Of a stretch of DNA of 64,000 bases, positions 43,459 through 52,542 are shown one piece after another. Source of the DNA: Alteribacter aurantiacus DSM 18675. GTDB taxonomy: Bacteria > Bacillota > Bacilli > Bacillales > Salisediminibacteriaceae. Made by a program: the position numbers and the translations under genes. Location of the stretch: assembly GCF_000429705.1 (NCBI RefSeq), contig NZ_AUCJ01000010.1:1-64000 (forward strand). The letters run 5' to 3'. The stretch's first letter is position 1. Every line of letters begins with the position of its first letter. The notes beneath the pieces are model-generated. The model was given only the letters and a program-made list of their open reading frames with translations. It searched no databases and was not told the origin of the DNA.

Positions 43459-43947
43459 ATGAGAAATACGACACGTTATCCCGTAAAAACAGCGAATTCC
43501 CTTTGGCACGTTTATAAAACTGTCCCTTTTTTAAAAGTAGTCAAAAACTTCGTTGTCATTCAAATGGCCAGATACACACCTTTTCTCGGCATGAAAAATT
43601 GGCTGTACAGAACGTTTCTTAAGATGGATGTTGGAAAAGAAACGAGTGTCGCTCTAATGGTGATGCTAGACGTCATGTTCCCCGAAAAGATTAAAATCGG
43701 GCAGAACACGGTTATTGGCTACAACACAACGATTCTTGCACACGAATATTTGATCAAAGAATACCGCCTTGGCGATGTAGTCATCGGAGACAACGTCCTC
43801 ATTGGGGCGAATTCCACCATCCTCCCCGGAGTCACAATCGGAGACGGCGCTATCGTAGGGGCTGCCACACTCGTTCATAAAGACGTCCCAGCAGGCGCCT
43901 TCGTCGGAGGCAACCCCATGCAAATCATCAAACAAAAAGAAGACTGA
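43459..43947 (+). CDS. yvoF: Left-handed beta-helix acyltransferase (YvoF-like)
   Basis: 162 residues. Hexapeptide repeats (IGQNTVIGYNTTIL, IGDNVLIGANSTILPGVTIGDGAIVGAATLV) make a left-handed beta-helix as in the XAT/NeuD acetyltransferase family. The substrate is unknown. The position after ppaX matches yvoF of B. subtilis. GAGGAGCG lies upstream of ATG. A palindromic repeat follows at once and can act as terminator. Confidence 0.88.
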   Translation: MRNTTRYPVKTANSLWHVYKTVPFLKVVKNFVVIQMARYTPFLGMKNWLYRTFLKMDVGKETSVALMVMLDVMFPEKIKIGQNTVIGYNTTILAHEYLIKEYRLGDVVIGDNVLIGANSTILPGVTIGDGAIVGAATLVHKDVPAGAFVGGNPMQIIKQKED

Positions 43948-44269
43948 AAAAGTTCGGGGGTCTGTCCCCCGAACTTTTTTCGTTCCCCATTGACAAAAAC
44001 AACCCAACCTTCCCTCCGCTCGTGATGAATCTTGCTTTTAAGGAAAAGATAGTGATGATTCGTTCAACAGCATTGCTAAAGGTGGCGTTTAAGCTTCCAC
44101 CTACCCAAGAACCTACGTGAATCGATCCCTTCTCTGTCTCCCGTTCCTTGTATACAGCGAGCCTGACAATCGTTAGGACGGAAAGGGCAAATAACAGTTC
44201 ACATCCCAGCCAAACCAGTCCAATGTAATAAGTGAAATTCTCGCTCCAACTAAAATTCGAGGAACCCAT
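43928..44269 (-). CDS. Possible small membrane protein, doubtful
   Basis: 113 residues from ATG 44269. It has one hydrophobic segment (YYIGLVWLGCELLFALSVLTIVRLAV) and a polar tail, and it runs through the palindromic repeat into the end of yvoF on the other strand. No ribosome binding site. The composition is protein-like up to about residue 90. It could be a decayed gene whose end was replaced by the repeat. Confidence 0.3.
   Translation of the reverse strand: MGSSNFSWSENFTYYIGLVWLGCELLFALSVLTIVRLAVYKERETEKGSIHVGSWVGGSLNATFSNAVERIITIFSLKARFITSGGKVGLFLSMGNEKSSGDRPPNFFSLLFV
43946..43981. repeat. REP-like palindrome at the end of yvoF
   Basis: GAAAAAGTTCGGGGG and CCCCCGAACTTTTTTC pair around TCTGT, starting two bases before the yvoF stop. 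The arm ends in TTTTTT, so the repeat is also a good intrinsic terminator. AGTTCGGGGG is the second arm type of the family. Confidence 0.9.
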
Positions 44270-44425
44270 CTGAATAGCACAGTCAATTCATCTTTACATG
44301 ATGAAATCACTCTTATTGTGTCTGTTCATAGGGAAAACAAACACTAAAGTCGAATCTTTGTAAGGGGAGGGAATGCCTCTTAATTAAAGTAAGAACAGAA
44401 TAGTAAGAAAATCAACACAAATCGG

Positions 44426-44454
44426 TTGACGCTAACCAAAAAGACTTGTAGACT
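44426..44454 (+). promoter_or_regulatory. Probable sigma-A promoter of the his operon
   Basis: TTGACG (44426-44431), a 17-nt spacer, then TAGACT (44449-44454). This leaves a leader of about 180 nt before hisZ. No T-box features (AGGGTGGAACCGCG) and no His-codon leader peptide were seen. Confidence 0.6.
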
Positions 44455-44587
44455 ACTACGTATAACTTTATTGCGACATCACATTAGCGAACTAAAGCAA
44501 AACTAAAATAAAAAGAAGCAGGCTATCAAAATAAACATCCATAAAACTTGTACCCAACCAGCACTTATTAAAATTCCTTCTTTTTTT

Positions 44588-44623
44588 GAAAAGTTACGGG
44601 GACAGACCCCGCACAATTTTTGA
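44588..44623. repeat. REP-like palindrome in the hisZ leader
   Basis: GAAAAGTTACGGGGACAGAC then CCCGCACAATTTTTG: left arm of the AGTT(A/C)G type, right arm of the CCCCGCACAATTT type. It ends about 18 nt before the hisZ ATG in the transcribed leader and could affect hisZ expression. Confidence 0.85.
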
Positions 44624-44640
44624 TAAAGGTGTGACATGAG

Positions 44641-45846
44641 ATGACGAAGCCGTTTATGTTTGAAAAGCCGATGGGAATGCGAGATACGCTGCCTGAATTG
44701 TATTCATTGAAGCAGCAAGTGAGAAGTACCATCGCCACTGAAGTTGCCAAATGGGGCTACGCGCCCATTGAAACACCAACGCTAGAATTTTACGATACGA
44801 TCGGAACCGCGTCCGCCACATCGGACACGCAATTGTTTAAGTTGTTGGACCAACAAGGAAATACCCTTGTTCTTCGCCCGGACATGACAGCACCGATTGC
44901 GAGAATTGCCGCATCTACACTAAAAGGCACCGAGCGCCCGGCAAGGCTCACTTATGACGCAAACGTCTTTCGCTCCCAGCAACGCGAGGGAGGAAAGCCT
45001 GCAGAATTTGAACAAGTGGGTGTCGAGCTGATCGGAGACGGAACAGCCAGTGCCGATGGAGAAGTAATCGCCCTTATGATCTCCGCCCTTAGAAAAGCGG
45101 GGCTCTCCAACTTTAAAGTAGCGATCGGTCACATCGGTTTTGTGAACACGCTTCTCACCGAAATTTTAGGAAACGAAGAGAGGGCCGGAACATTCCGCCG
45201 CTATTTATATGAGAAAAACTACGTCGGTTTTAAACGAGAAGTTGACCAGCTTCCTCTCTCGTCCATCGACCGGAGAAGGCTTCACAGCTTGCTGAAACTA
45301 AGAGGAGGCTTCGACATCCTCCAAAACGCCGAAGCCTTAGTAGAAACTGAAGAAGGACGCCGCTCTTTACAAGACCTCTACAAGCTTGTGGACGTTCTCG
45401 CCGCGTACGACTTGGAAGATGCAGTCATTATCGACTTGAATCTCGTCATGCATATGAGCTACTACACTGGGATGGTCTTTGAAGCATACAGCGATGAACT
45501 TGGCTTTCCACTTGGTGGTGGAGGACGTTACGACGAATTGTTGTCCAAGTTTCACCGAGCCGAACCGGCAACCGGATTCGCCGTCCGTCTCGACCTCTTA
45601 ACGGAGGCACTCGGCAAATCGAAAGAACAAGTGACCGTGAGTCACGCGATCATTTACTCAAACGAACGAAGAAAAGAAGCGATGCAAACAGCAGATTGCC
45701 TAAGAAACGAAGGTCAGTCCGTCGTCATGCAAGACGTTCAAGGCATTACCGATTTAGACGCTTATTCTACGCAATTTGACGACGTACACTATCTTATAGG
45801 AAAAAACGGCCAAGCGAACGGAGGTGGCGACAATGACAACGTCTAA
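44641..45846 (+). CDS. hisZ: ATP phosphoribosyltransferase regulatory subunit HisZ
   Basis: 401 residues. A histidyl-tRNA synthetase paralog without tRNA function (LRPDMTAPIARIAAS, class II motif 2 DANVFRSQQREGGKPAEFEQVGVE, GGGGRYDELLSKF). It forms a complex with the short HisG and confers histidine feedback control. It is the first gene of the his operon, as in B. subtilis. Its last residues (NGGGDNDNV) overlap the hisG start region. AAAGGTG lies before ATG. Confidence 0.93.
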   Translation: MTKPFMFEKPMGMRDTLPELYSLKQQVRSTIATEVAKWGYAPIETPTLEFYDTIGTASATSDTQLFKLLDQQGNTLVLRPDMTAPIARIAASTLKGTERPARLTYDANVFRSQQREGGKPAEFEQVGVELIGDGTASADGEVIALMISALRKAGLSNFKVAIGHIGFVNTLLTEILGNEERAGTFRRYLYEKNYVGFKREVDQLPLSSIDRRRLHSLLKLRGGFDILQNAEALVETEEGRRSLQDLYKLVDVLAAYDLEDAVIIDLNLVMHMSYYTGMVFEAYSDELGFPLGGGGRYDELLSKFHRAEPATGFAVRLDLLTEALGKSKEQVTVSHAIIYSNERRKEAMQTADCLRNEGQSVVMQDVQGITDLDAYSTQFDDVHYLIGKNGQANGGGDNDNV

Positions 45847-46498
45847 CACACAAACCGAAAACATGCTCACCGTCGCCATGCCAAAAGGACGGATCTTTGA
45901 AGAAGCCGTATCTCTTCTCAGACAAGCAGGCTACGACCTACCACCTGAGTTTGACGACTCCAGGAAACTCATTTTAGACGTTCCAAGAGCCAACATGCGC
46001 TTTATTTTATCAAAGCCAATGGACGTGCCCACCTATGTCGAACACGGTGTGGCAGACGTTGGGGTAGCGGGGAAAGACGTGATGATCGAGGAAAAACGTG
46101 ATGTCTATGAAGTGCTCGACCTTAAAATCAGCGCATGCTACATGGCCGTAGCAGCCCTTCCAAGCTACGATTCAAAGGCGGACATCGCACCGAAAATCGC
46201 AACGAAATATCCAAAACTCGCAGCTGAATATTTCCGCGAGCAAGGAGAACAAGTAGAGATCATCAAACTGAACGGGTCCATTGAACTCGCCCCACTCGTA
46301 GGGCTAGCCGATCGAATCGTGGACATCGTGTCAACCGGCCGAACGTTAAAAGAAAACGGCCTCGTAGAAACAGAGACGATGATGTCCATTACATCACGCT
46401 TCATCGTCAACCCGGTGAGCTACAGAATGAAAGCAACGCAAATCGACGACATGGTCGAACGCCTCGCTAAAGTCGTGGAAGGAGGCGGCGACGAGTGA
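45833..46498 (+). CDS. hisG: ATP phosphoribosyltransferase, short form
   Basis: 221 residues. The first step of histidine synthesis: ATP plus PRPP gives phosphoribosyl-ATP. The short form lacks the regulatory C-terminal domain and needs HisZ. Signatures: VAMPKGRIFEEAV, DVGVAGKDVM, IVDIVSTGRTLKENGL. ATG 45833 follows GGAGGT with 7-nt spacing and overlaps the end of hisZ. The stop overlaps the hisD start. Confidence 0.94.
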   Translation: MTTSNTQTENMLTVAMPKGRIFEEAVSLLRQAGYDLPPEFDDSRKLILDVPRANMRFILSKPMDVPTYVEHGVADVGVAGKDVMIEEKRDVYEVLDLKISACYMAVAALPSYDSKADIAPKIATKYPKLAAEYFREQGEQVEIIKLNGSIELAPLVGLADRIVDIVSTGRTLKENGLVETETMMSITSRFIVNPVSYRMKATQIDDMVERLAKVVEGGGDE

Positions 46499-47772
46499 AG
46501 ATCCAAGACTACTCCAAAGACATCAGCATTAAACGCTCCGTCGACCAAGGCACCGGCGATCAGCGAAAAGCAGTAGAAGAGATCCTTCAACAAGTGAAAC
46601 AAGACAAAGATCAAGCCGTCCAAGCCTACACAGCCAAATTCGACGGTGCGACACTCCGCCAAATAAGAGTCGCACAAGACGAAATCGACCAAGCCTATAA
46701 AAACGTAGACGACGATACCCTTGCCATTCTTCGTGAAGCGAAAGCAAACATCACACGCTTCCACGAACGCCAGCAACGCCAGTCGTGGATGACGACCGAA
46801 GAAGACGGCACCATCCTGGGTCAAAAAATCACCCCACTCGATGCGGTCGGCGTATACGTTCCTGGAGGCCGGGCCTCTTACCCATCAACAATTCTCATGA
46901 ACACGATCCCTGCTCAAGTGGCAGGTGTTGGGCGCATCGTCATGGTATCCCCTCCACAGTCGGACGGGACCCTAAATGACGTCGTTCTAGTGACCGCCCA
47001 CGAGCTCGGCATTGACGAAATCTATAAAGTCGGTGGCGCTCAAGCTGTTGCCGCTCTAGCGTACGGAACAGAAACGATCGACCCAGTGGACAAAATAGTG
47101 GGGCCAGGCAACATCTACGTGGCCCTCGCCAAACAACTTGTTTATGGCACCGTCGATATCGATATGTTCGCAGGACCGAGCGAAATCGTCGTCCTTGCCG
47201 ACAGCACAGGAAAAGCCGATTATATCGCTGCCGATATGCTGTCCCAGGCCGAACACGACCCGATGGCATCCGCCGTCCTTGTCACACCTGACCGAACATT
47301 AGCCGAGAATGTAGCCGAAGAAGTGGAGAAACAACTGGCCACCCTTCCGAAAAAAGACATCGCCGAAGCATCCATCCGCGATTTCGGCGCCATCTATGTA
47401 ACAAAAGACATGAACGAAGCCATCGATGCCGTAAACGAACTGGCACCTGAGCACTTGGAAGTGCAAACCGAAGCGCCATTTGAACTCCTCGGATCCATTC
47501 GACATGCGGGCGCCATCTTTCTTGGGGAAAATAGTTCGGAGCCCGTAGGCGATTATTTCGCGGGACCCAACCACGTATTACCAACGAACGGTACCGCTCG
47601 TTTTTCGAGCCCGCTGAATGTGGACGATTTCACGAAGAAGTCCAGCATCTTATCCTACAGTAAGGCTTCGGCAGAGCGCCACGGGGCGAAAATTGCGGCA
47701 TTTGCGCGCCTCGAAGGATTAGAAGCCCACGCCCGCGCCGTAGAAAAACGTTTGGAGGAGAAAAAACAATGA
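46495..47772 (+). CDS. hisD: Histidinol dehydrogenase
   Basis: 425 residues. It oxidises histidinol to histidine in two NAD-dependent steps with bound zinc. Signatures: GVYVPGGRASYPSTILMNTIPAQVAGV, IVGPGNIYVALAKQLVYG, FAGPSEIVVLAD and the C-terminal GDYFAGPNHVLPTNGTARFSSPLNV. The start is GTG 46495 with AGGAGG upstream, overlapping hisG by 4 nt. The stop overlaps hisB. Confidence 0.95.
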   Translation: MKIQDYSKDISIKRSVDQGTGDQRKAVEEILQQVKQDKDQAVQAYTAKFDGATLRQIRVAQDEIDQAYKNVDDDTLAILREAKANITRFHERQQRQSWMTTEEDGTILGQKITPLDAVGVYVPGGRASYPSTILMNTIPAQVAGVGRIVMVSPPQSDGTLNDVVLVTAHELGIDEIYKVGGAQAVAALAYGTETIDPVDKIVGPGNIYVALAKQLVYGTVDIDMFAGPSEIVVLADSTGKADYIAADMLSQAEHDPMASAVLVTPDRTLAENVAEEVEKQLATLPKKDIAEASIRDFGAIYVTKDMNEAIDAVNELAPEHLEVQTEAPFELLGSIRHAGAIFLGENSSEPVGDYFAGPNHVLPTNGTARFSSPLNVDDFTKKSSILSYSKASAERHGAKIAAFARLEGLEAHARAVEKRLEEKKQ

Positions 47773-48371
47773 CAACTCAAACAAGTAACCGATCGGCCAC
47801 CATAAAACGAAACACCAATGAAACGAAGATCAACCTTTCACTCAACATCGACGGAGAAGGCCAGTCTGCCCTTGAGACAGGCGTACCGTTTTTAACACAT
47901 ATGCTCGACCTGTTTACCCGTCACGGATTGTTTGACCTGAGTGTTCAAGCAGATGGTGATACTGAGATTGACGATCACCACACGACTGAAGACATCGGTA
48001 TCGTCCTTGGGGAAGCCTTAAAAGACGCTCTCGGAGACAAAAAAGGAATTCGCCGCTACGGCAATGCGTTCGTGCCAATGGACGAAGCCCTCGCCCAAGT
48101 GACTGTTGACTTGAGCAACCGTCCACACTTGGAATACCGCGTCGAGCTTCCGAGTGAAAAAGTCGGTACCTTTGATACAGAACTCGTTCACGAATTCTTG
48201 TGGAAGCTGGCTCTCGAAGCCCGCATGAACTTGCACGTAAACGTTCCATACGGGACGAACACGCACCATATCATTGAAGCGATCTTCAAAGCGCTCGGTC
48301 GCGCCTTGGACGAAGCCACACAGATTGATCCTCGAGTAAAAGGGGTTCCATCCACAAAGGGGCGTTTATAA
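47769..48371 (+). CDS. hisB: Imidazoleglycerol-phosphate dehydratase
   Basis: 200 residues. It converts imidazole glycerol phosphate to imidazole acetol phosphate using manganese. Family motifs: GVPFLTHMLDLFTRHGLFDL, DDHHTTEDIGIVLG and NTHHIIEAIFKALGRAL with metal-binding His and Glu residues. TGGAGG precedes ATG. It overlaps hisD by 4 nt and abuts hisH. Confidence 0.95.
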   Translation: MTTQTSNRSATIKRNTNETKINLSLNIDGEGQSALETGVPFLTHMLDLFTRHGLFDLSVQADGDTEIDDHHTTEDIGIVLGEALKDALGDKKGIRRYGNAFVPMDEALAQVTVDLSNRPHLEYRVELPSEKVGTFDTELVHEFLWKLALEARMNLHVNVPYGTNTHHIIEAIFKALGRALDEATQIDPRVKGVPSTKGRL

Positions 48372-49004
48372 ATGATTGGAATCATCGACTACGGGATGGG
48401 CAATCTTCACAGTGTGTCAAAAGCTCTTGAGCGCCTTGAGTATCCGTATTTTATCTCAGGTAATATCTCAGAACTTCAAAAAGCTGATGGGCTTCTTTTA
48501 CCCGGAGTGGGCTCCTTTCGAGACGGCATGACTGAACTTGAAAAAGCCGATCTGATTCCTTTTATCCAAGAATGGGCCCAGTCGGGCAAGCCTCTCCTCG
48601 GTATTTGTCTCGGGATGCAGCTTTTATTTGAAAAAAGCGAAGAGAACGGAACGACAAGGGGTCTGACCCTCCTAAAAGGGAGTGTGGAAAAGCTCACAGG
48701 TGTATCGCCTACGGGCGAGCGATACAAGGTACCTCACATGGGGTGGAACGAGCTTCGTTACGGAAAGCCTGATCATCCGATCCTCGCCGGTGTTCCTAAA
48801 GGGCATGTGTACTTTGTCCATTCCTACGCTGTTAGAGTGAGTGATGAAACAGACCTTGTGGCTTACGCTGATTACCACGAGCAAATTCCTGCTGTGGTCA
48901 CTCGGGATAACGTCTGGGGCACGCAGTTTCACCCAGAAAAGAGCAGTACGGTCGGCATGGCAATGCTCCGAAATTTTGCCGAACAAGTAGAGGGGGAAAA
49001 GTAA
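48372..49004 (+). CDS. hisH: Imidazole glycerol phosphate synthase, glutaminase subunit
   Basis: 210 residues. A class I glutamine amidotransferase: nucleophile Cys79 in GICLGMQLLFE and the His-Glu pair in TQFHPEKS. It feeds ammonia to HisF. N terminus MIGIIDYGMGNLHSVSKALE is typical. A GGGGTCTGACCCT string at 48659-48671 resembles the repeat family but encodes the normally conserved GL.LLKG region. It shares one base with hisA. Confidence 0.94.
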   Translation: MIGIIDYGMGNLHSVSKALERLEYPYFISGNISELQKADGLLLPGVGSFRDGMTELEKADLIPFIQEWAQSGKPLLGICLGMQLLFEKSEENGTTRGLTLLKGSVEKLTGVSPTGERYKVPHMGWNELRYGKPDHPILAGVPKGHVYFVHSYAVRVSDETDLVAYADYHEQIPAVVTRDNVWGTQFHPEKSSTVGMAMLRNFAEQVEGEK

Positions 49005-49735
49005 TGTTTACCATTTACCCTGCCATTGATATGCGTGGCGGAAAATGCGTACGTCTTCTTCAAGGCGATTACGATAAAGAAACGGTTTACGGGGATAGCC
49101 CGTTTGATATGGCAAAAACCTTTGCTGAAGAAGGTGCTCGCTGGATTCATATGGTTGATTTGGACGGAGCAAAAGAAGGAGCCCCGGTCAATCACGAGCA
49201 CGTGATTCGTACGGCAAAAGAACTCGATGCCCGCGTACAAGTCGGTGGCGGTATTCGAACGTTGGAAGCAGCGGCAGCTTACCTTGATGAAGGGGTGGAC
49301 CGTGTGATTCTCGGTAGCTCCGCGATCAGTGACCCTGCTTTTGTACAGGAGATGCTTCGTACATATGGAGGAGATCGTGTTGTAATCGGAATTGATGCGA
49401 GAGACGGTTACGTAGCCACTCATGGGTGGCTTGAAACGTCAACGGTCAAAGCGGAAGAGCTGGCTTTGGAGCTTGTTGAACACGGCGCCAAATGGTTTGT
49501 GATGACAGACATTGCCCGTGACGGAATGTTAAACGGACCGAACGTGGATGCAATCGCTCATTTAGGTAGCACCACAGGAAAACAAGTGGTAGCCTCTGGT
49601 GGCGTAAGTAGCCTTGAAGACCTTGCTCGCTTAAAAGAGAGAAGCGGGGAAGGAATTGAAGGCGCAATCGTAGGGAAAGCCCTATACGAAGGGCGATTCA
49701 CTTTACAAGAAGCATTGGCGGAGGTGAGTGACTGA
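49004..49735 (+). CDS. hisA: ProFAR isomerase HisA
   Basis: 243 residues. A (beta-alpha)8 barrel enzyme that opens the ribose ring of ProFAR. Motifs: YPAIDMRGGKCVRLLQGDY with catalytic Asp, QVGGGIRTLEAAAAYL, and TDIARDGMLNGPNVDAI with the second Asp. GTAGAGGGGG precedes ATG. It sits between hisH and hisF in the operon. Confidence 0.95.
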   Translation: MFTIYPAIDMRGGKCVRLLQGDYDKETVYGDSPFDMAKTFAEEGARWIHMVDLDGAKEGAPVNHEHVIRTAKELDARVQVGGGIRTLEAAAAYLDEGVDRVILGSSAISDPAFVQEMLRTYGGDRVVIGIDARDGYVATHGWLETSTVKAEELALELVEHGAKWFVMTDIARDGMLNGPNVDAIAHLGSTTGKQVVASGGVSSLEDLARLKERSGEGIEGAIVGKALYEGRFTLQEALAEVSD

Positions 49736-50494
49736 ATGCTCACGAAACGAATTATTCCGTGCCTGGATGTAAAAGAAGGCCGCGTCGTAAAAGGCGTTCA
49801 GTTTGTGGACCTTCGTGATGCGGGGGACCCGGTAGAACTCGCGGCTTTTTACGATGAACAAGGAGCTGATGAACTGGTGTTTCTAGACATCTCTGCTTCT
49901 CATGAAGGTCGAAAAACGATGGTTGACGTGATTGAACAGGTTGCCGGCGAATTGGCGATTCCTTTTACGGTCGGAGGCGGCATTAACGCCTTGGCTGATA
50001 TGAAACGGGTACTTCGAGCAGGAGCCGATAAAGTGAGCTTAAACACAGCTGCCGTTTTACGCCCAGAACTGATCTCGGAAGGAGCGGACTACTTCGGGTC
50101 ACAATGCATCGTCGTAGCCATTGATGCGAAGTGGGATGAAGGGATGAAATCGTGGCGTGTCTATACTCACGGCGGTCGAAAGGCAACGGACTTGGACGCT
50201 GTTTCATGGGCAAAAAGAGCAGTAGAGCTTGGGGCCGGAGAAATTTTACTCACAAGTATGGATCAAGACGGTGCAAAGTCAGGCTTTCATATTTCTCTTA
50301 CCAGTGCCGTGAGTGAAGCGGTTAGCGTTCCGGTTATTGCGTCCGGTGGTGCCGGGTCAAAAGAGCACTTCTATGAAGCTTTTACAGCCGGTAAAGCAGA
50401 TGCGGCACTAGCTGCGTCTATATTCCATTATAAAGAGACGAGTGTCGCGGAAGTGAAAGATTGGTTAAAAGAGAGGGGTCTGAACATCCGATGA
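49736..50494 (+). CDS. hisF: Imidazole glycerol phosphate synthase, cyclase subunit
   Basis: 252 residues. A barrel enzyme paralogous to HisA. It uses ammonia from HisH to make imidazole glycerol phosphate and AICAR. Motifs: KRIIPCLDVKEGRVVKGVQF, VGGGINALADMKRVLRAGADKVSLN, and LTSMDQDGAKSGF with catalytic Asp residues. Its ATG follows the hisA stop closely. The final codons overlap hisI. Confidence 0.95.
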   Translation: MLTKRIIPCLDVKEGRVVKGVQFVDLRDAGDPVELAAFYDEQGADELVFLDISASHEGRKTMVDVIEQVAGELAIPFTVGGGINALADMKRVLRAGADKVSLNTAAVLRPELISEGADYFGSQCIVVAIDAKWDEGMKSWRVYTHGGRKATDLDAVSWAKRAVELGAGEILLTSMDQDGAKSGFHISLTSAVSEAVSVPVIASGGAGSKEHFYEAFTAGKADAALAASIFHYKETSVAEVKDWLKERGLNIR

Positions 50495-51141
50495 ATATCC
50501 AAGACTTAACGTTTGATGAAAAAGGTCTGATTCCCGCTGTCGTACAAGATGCTTCTACGAAAGAAGTGCTCACAGTGGCGTATATGAACGAAGAATCCCT
50601 CCAAAAGAGCCTGGATACAAAAGAGACATGGTTTTACAGTCGCTCTCGTGAGGAGCTATGGCACAAAGGTGGCACCTCCGGCAATACACAGAGAATCGAG
50701 GAAATCCGATACGACTGTGATCAAGATGCCTTGGTAGTACTTGTAACCCCTAACGGACCTGCTTGTCATAAAGGGGATGTGAGCTGTTTTTCAGACACTC
50801 TTTATAAAAGTGAGAACGGGCCAGACAAGGATGAACAAAACCGATTCGCCATTTTGGAAGAGTTGGAGCGAACCATTCGAAGCAGGGAAAAAGAGCGACC
50901 TGAAGGGTCTTACACGACGTACTTGTTTGATGAAGGCGTCGACAAAATCCTGAAAAAGGTCGGAGAGGAAGCATCAGAAGTGATCATCGCTTCTAAGAAC
51001 CGATCTTCTGAGGAGCTCACTTGGGAGACGGCAGATCTTCTGTATCACCTCATGGTGCTACTAGAGGAACAAAAGCTACCCCTCGATCGAATACTTGAGA
51101 GACTCGAAGACCGATTCGGGAAGCAACACTTAAAGGAATAG
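50491..51141 (+). CDS. hisI: Bifunctional PR-AMP cyclohydrolase / PR-ATP pyrophosphatase
   Basis: 216 residues. The N-terminal HisI domain (about 1-110) has SRSREELWHKGGTSGNTQ, YDCDQDALVVLV and GPACHKGDVSC with metal-binding Cys and His. The C-terminal HisE domain (about 115-216) has DKILKKVGEEASEVIIASKN and ADLLYHLMVLL. It carries out steps 2 and 3 of the pathway and is the last gene of the operon. ATG 50491 overlaps the hisF stop (ATGA). A long palindromic pair follows. Confidence 0.95.
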   Translation: MNIQDLTFDEKGLIPAVVQDASTKEVLTVAYMNEESLQKSLDTKETWFYSRSREELWHKGGTSGNTQRIEEIRYDCDQDALVVLVTPNGPACHKGDVSCFSDTLYKSENGPDKDEQNRFAILEELERTIRSREKERPEGSYTTYLFDEGVDKILKKVGEEASEVIIASKNRSSEELTWETADLLYHLMVLLEEQKLPLDRILERLEDRFGKQHLKE

Positions 51142-51144
51142 CGT

Positions 51145-51200
51145 AAAAAAAGGGGTCAGACCCTCTGTGAAAAATTCACAGAGGGTCTGACCCCTTTTCT
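51145..51200. repeat. REP-like palindrome, perfect paired (REPIN-like) copy ending the his operon
   Basis: The 24-bp arms 51148-51171 and 51175-51198 are perfect inverted repeats around AAA. Each arm contains its own AGGGGTCAGACCCT palindrome. A T run ends the right arm, so it can act as the his operon terminator. The arms TCTGTGAA are the CACAG-type variant. Confidence 0.93.
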
Positions 51201-51303
51201 TTGTTTTGAGTGGCGAAATATGGTGTAGAATGTAGATGTGGTGCGTGTTATACTGCATATATGTGTTTTTTTGAGTTTGTGAACGTGATTGGGGGCACAA
51301 TTC

Positions 51304-52371
51304 GTGCGTAATATAAATACAAAAGAGAAAAAAGGACAGGTTATTCCTTTTTTACAAGACGGTGCATATTACTATAAAAAAGGTGTCGAAGCCTACCAAA
51401 GTCGTAACATCAACCAGGCTGCACAATACATTCGCAGAGCGATCCGCTTGGAGCCGGAAGAGCCGGTTTTTTTGTGTCAGCTAGCGATTGTTCTTTCTGA
51501 AAAGGGACAGTTTGATGAAGCGAATGAATGGCTTGAAAAAGTGATCAACGAGATCGATGACAAGATGGCCGAATGCTATTTTTTCCTGGCTAATAATCTA
51601 GCTCATGCAGGCGACTTCGAAGAGGCAGTGAAACACTTAAATACGTATTTGGAGCTTGATCCGAAAGGTGAATTCGCTGAGGATGCGAAGATGCTCTTGG
51701 AAATGCTCGAAGATGACGAAGAAGATCTGGAAGACGTGGAAGAAACCGAAGAGCAACTTGCTCATAGTCGACTAGAAAGAGTGGCAGACCTTCTTGATCG
51801 CGGTCAGTTTGATGAAGCAGAGCGAGAAGTAACCACCTCGTTATCGGAAGAGCCAAAACAGTGGGATCTCTATGCGTACTTGGCTGAAACAAGATTTTAT
51901 CAAGGAGACAAAGAGCAAGCACTTACTGTCGTTGCTGATCTTTTGCAAAAAGAAGAAAAGAACTTCCTAGCTCAGTGTAACGCTGCTGTTTTTTTGAAGG
52001 AAACAGGGGATGAAACGTGGGAACAGCTCGCTTCACGACTAAAAGTGATGCGCCCGATGAACGATTGGTATGGCTACCACTTGGCTAAAACGTGGTTCTT
52101 CTTAGGGGATTATGACGAAGCATACGATTGGTTCAAAAGGTTGTACCAGCGCCATACGTTCTCCAAACGCCCTCGCTTTTATCATCAAATGGCACTGGCT
52201 GCTTGGATGGCAGGGGACAAGGACAGAGCCCGTCAACTTTGGATGCGTGTGACGAAGTTTGATCACCATCAAAAGAAGCTGGCCGAATGGTGCATGGACC
52301 AGTTGGTAGAAGATGTTAAACCAAAACGTGAGTGGTTTTACTACCGCATGCCGGAATTAGCGTCAGAATAG
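51304..52371 (+). CDS. yvcD: TPR-repeat protein (YvcD-like)
   Basis: 355 residues. Tetratricopeptide repeats fill most of the protein, for example YYYKKGVEAYQSRNINQAAQYIRRAIRLEPEEP and MAECYFFLANNLAHAGDFEEAVKHLNTYLELDPKG, interrupted by an acidic stretch near residue 145. No signal peptide, so it is a cytosolic scaffold of unknown role. GTG 51304 has GGGGG 8 nt upstream. TTG 51289 is an alternative. yvcD lies between his genes and trxB in B. subtilis too. Confidence 0.85.
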   Translation: MRNINTKEKKGQVIPFLQDGAYYYKKGVEAYQSRNINQAAQYIRRAIRLEPEEPVFLCQLAIVLSEKGQFDEANEWLEKVINEIDDKMAECYFFLANNLAHAGDFEEAVKHLNTYLELDPKGEFAEDAKMLLEMLEDDEEDLEDVEETEEQLAHSRLERVADLLDRGQFDEAEREVTTSLSEEPKQWDLYAYLAETRFYQGDKEQALTVVADLLQKEEKNFLAQCNAAVFLKETGDETWEQLASRLKVMRPMNDWYGYHLAKTWFFLGDYDEAYDWFKRLYQRHTFSKRPRFYHQMALAAWMAGDKDRARQLWMRVTKFDHHQKKLAEWCMDQLVEDVKPKREWFYYRMPELASE

Positions 52372-52542
52372 GATAAAAGGAGCCGGGGTCATGGTGGATC
52401 TCGGCTTTTCCATTGCGGTCGTATAAACGGTTTTGTGAAGCGAACACTAAACGGTGAGCAGAACTTTGGACTTAACGACTGTTTTTTCATAGGATATAGA
52501 TGTGAATAAATCAAACCTATTGTATTAGGGGAGTGGACAAAA

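Noticed and set aside
44455..44640. Possible T-box or attenuator in the his leader
   Set aside because: No specifier loop, no T-box sequence and no run of His codons. The hairpin present belongs to the palindrome family.
48655..48680. GGGGTCTGACCCT inside hisH, like the palindrome core
   Set aside because: It encodes the normally conserved GL.LLKG segment without length change relative to the B. subtilis protein as I remember it, and it lacks arms. Chance or codon convergence is simpler than insertion.
50471..50490. GAGGGGTCTGAACATC at the end of hisF
   Set aside because: Only half of the core matches and it serves as the ribosome binding region of hisI.
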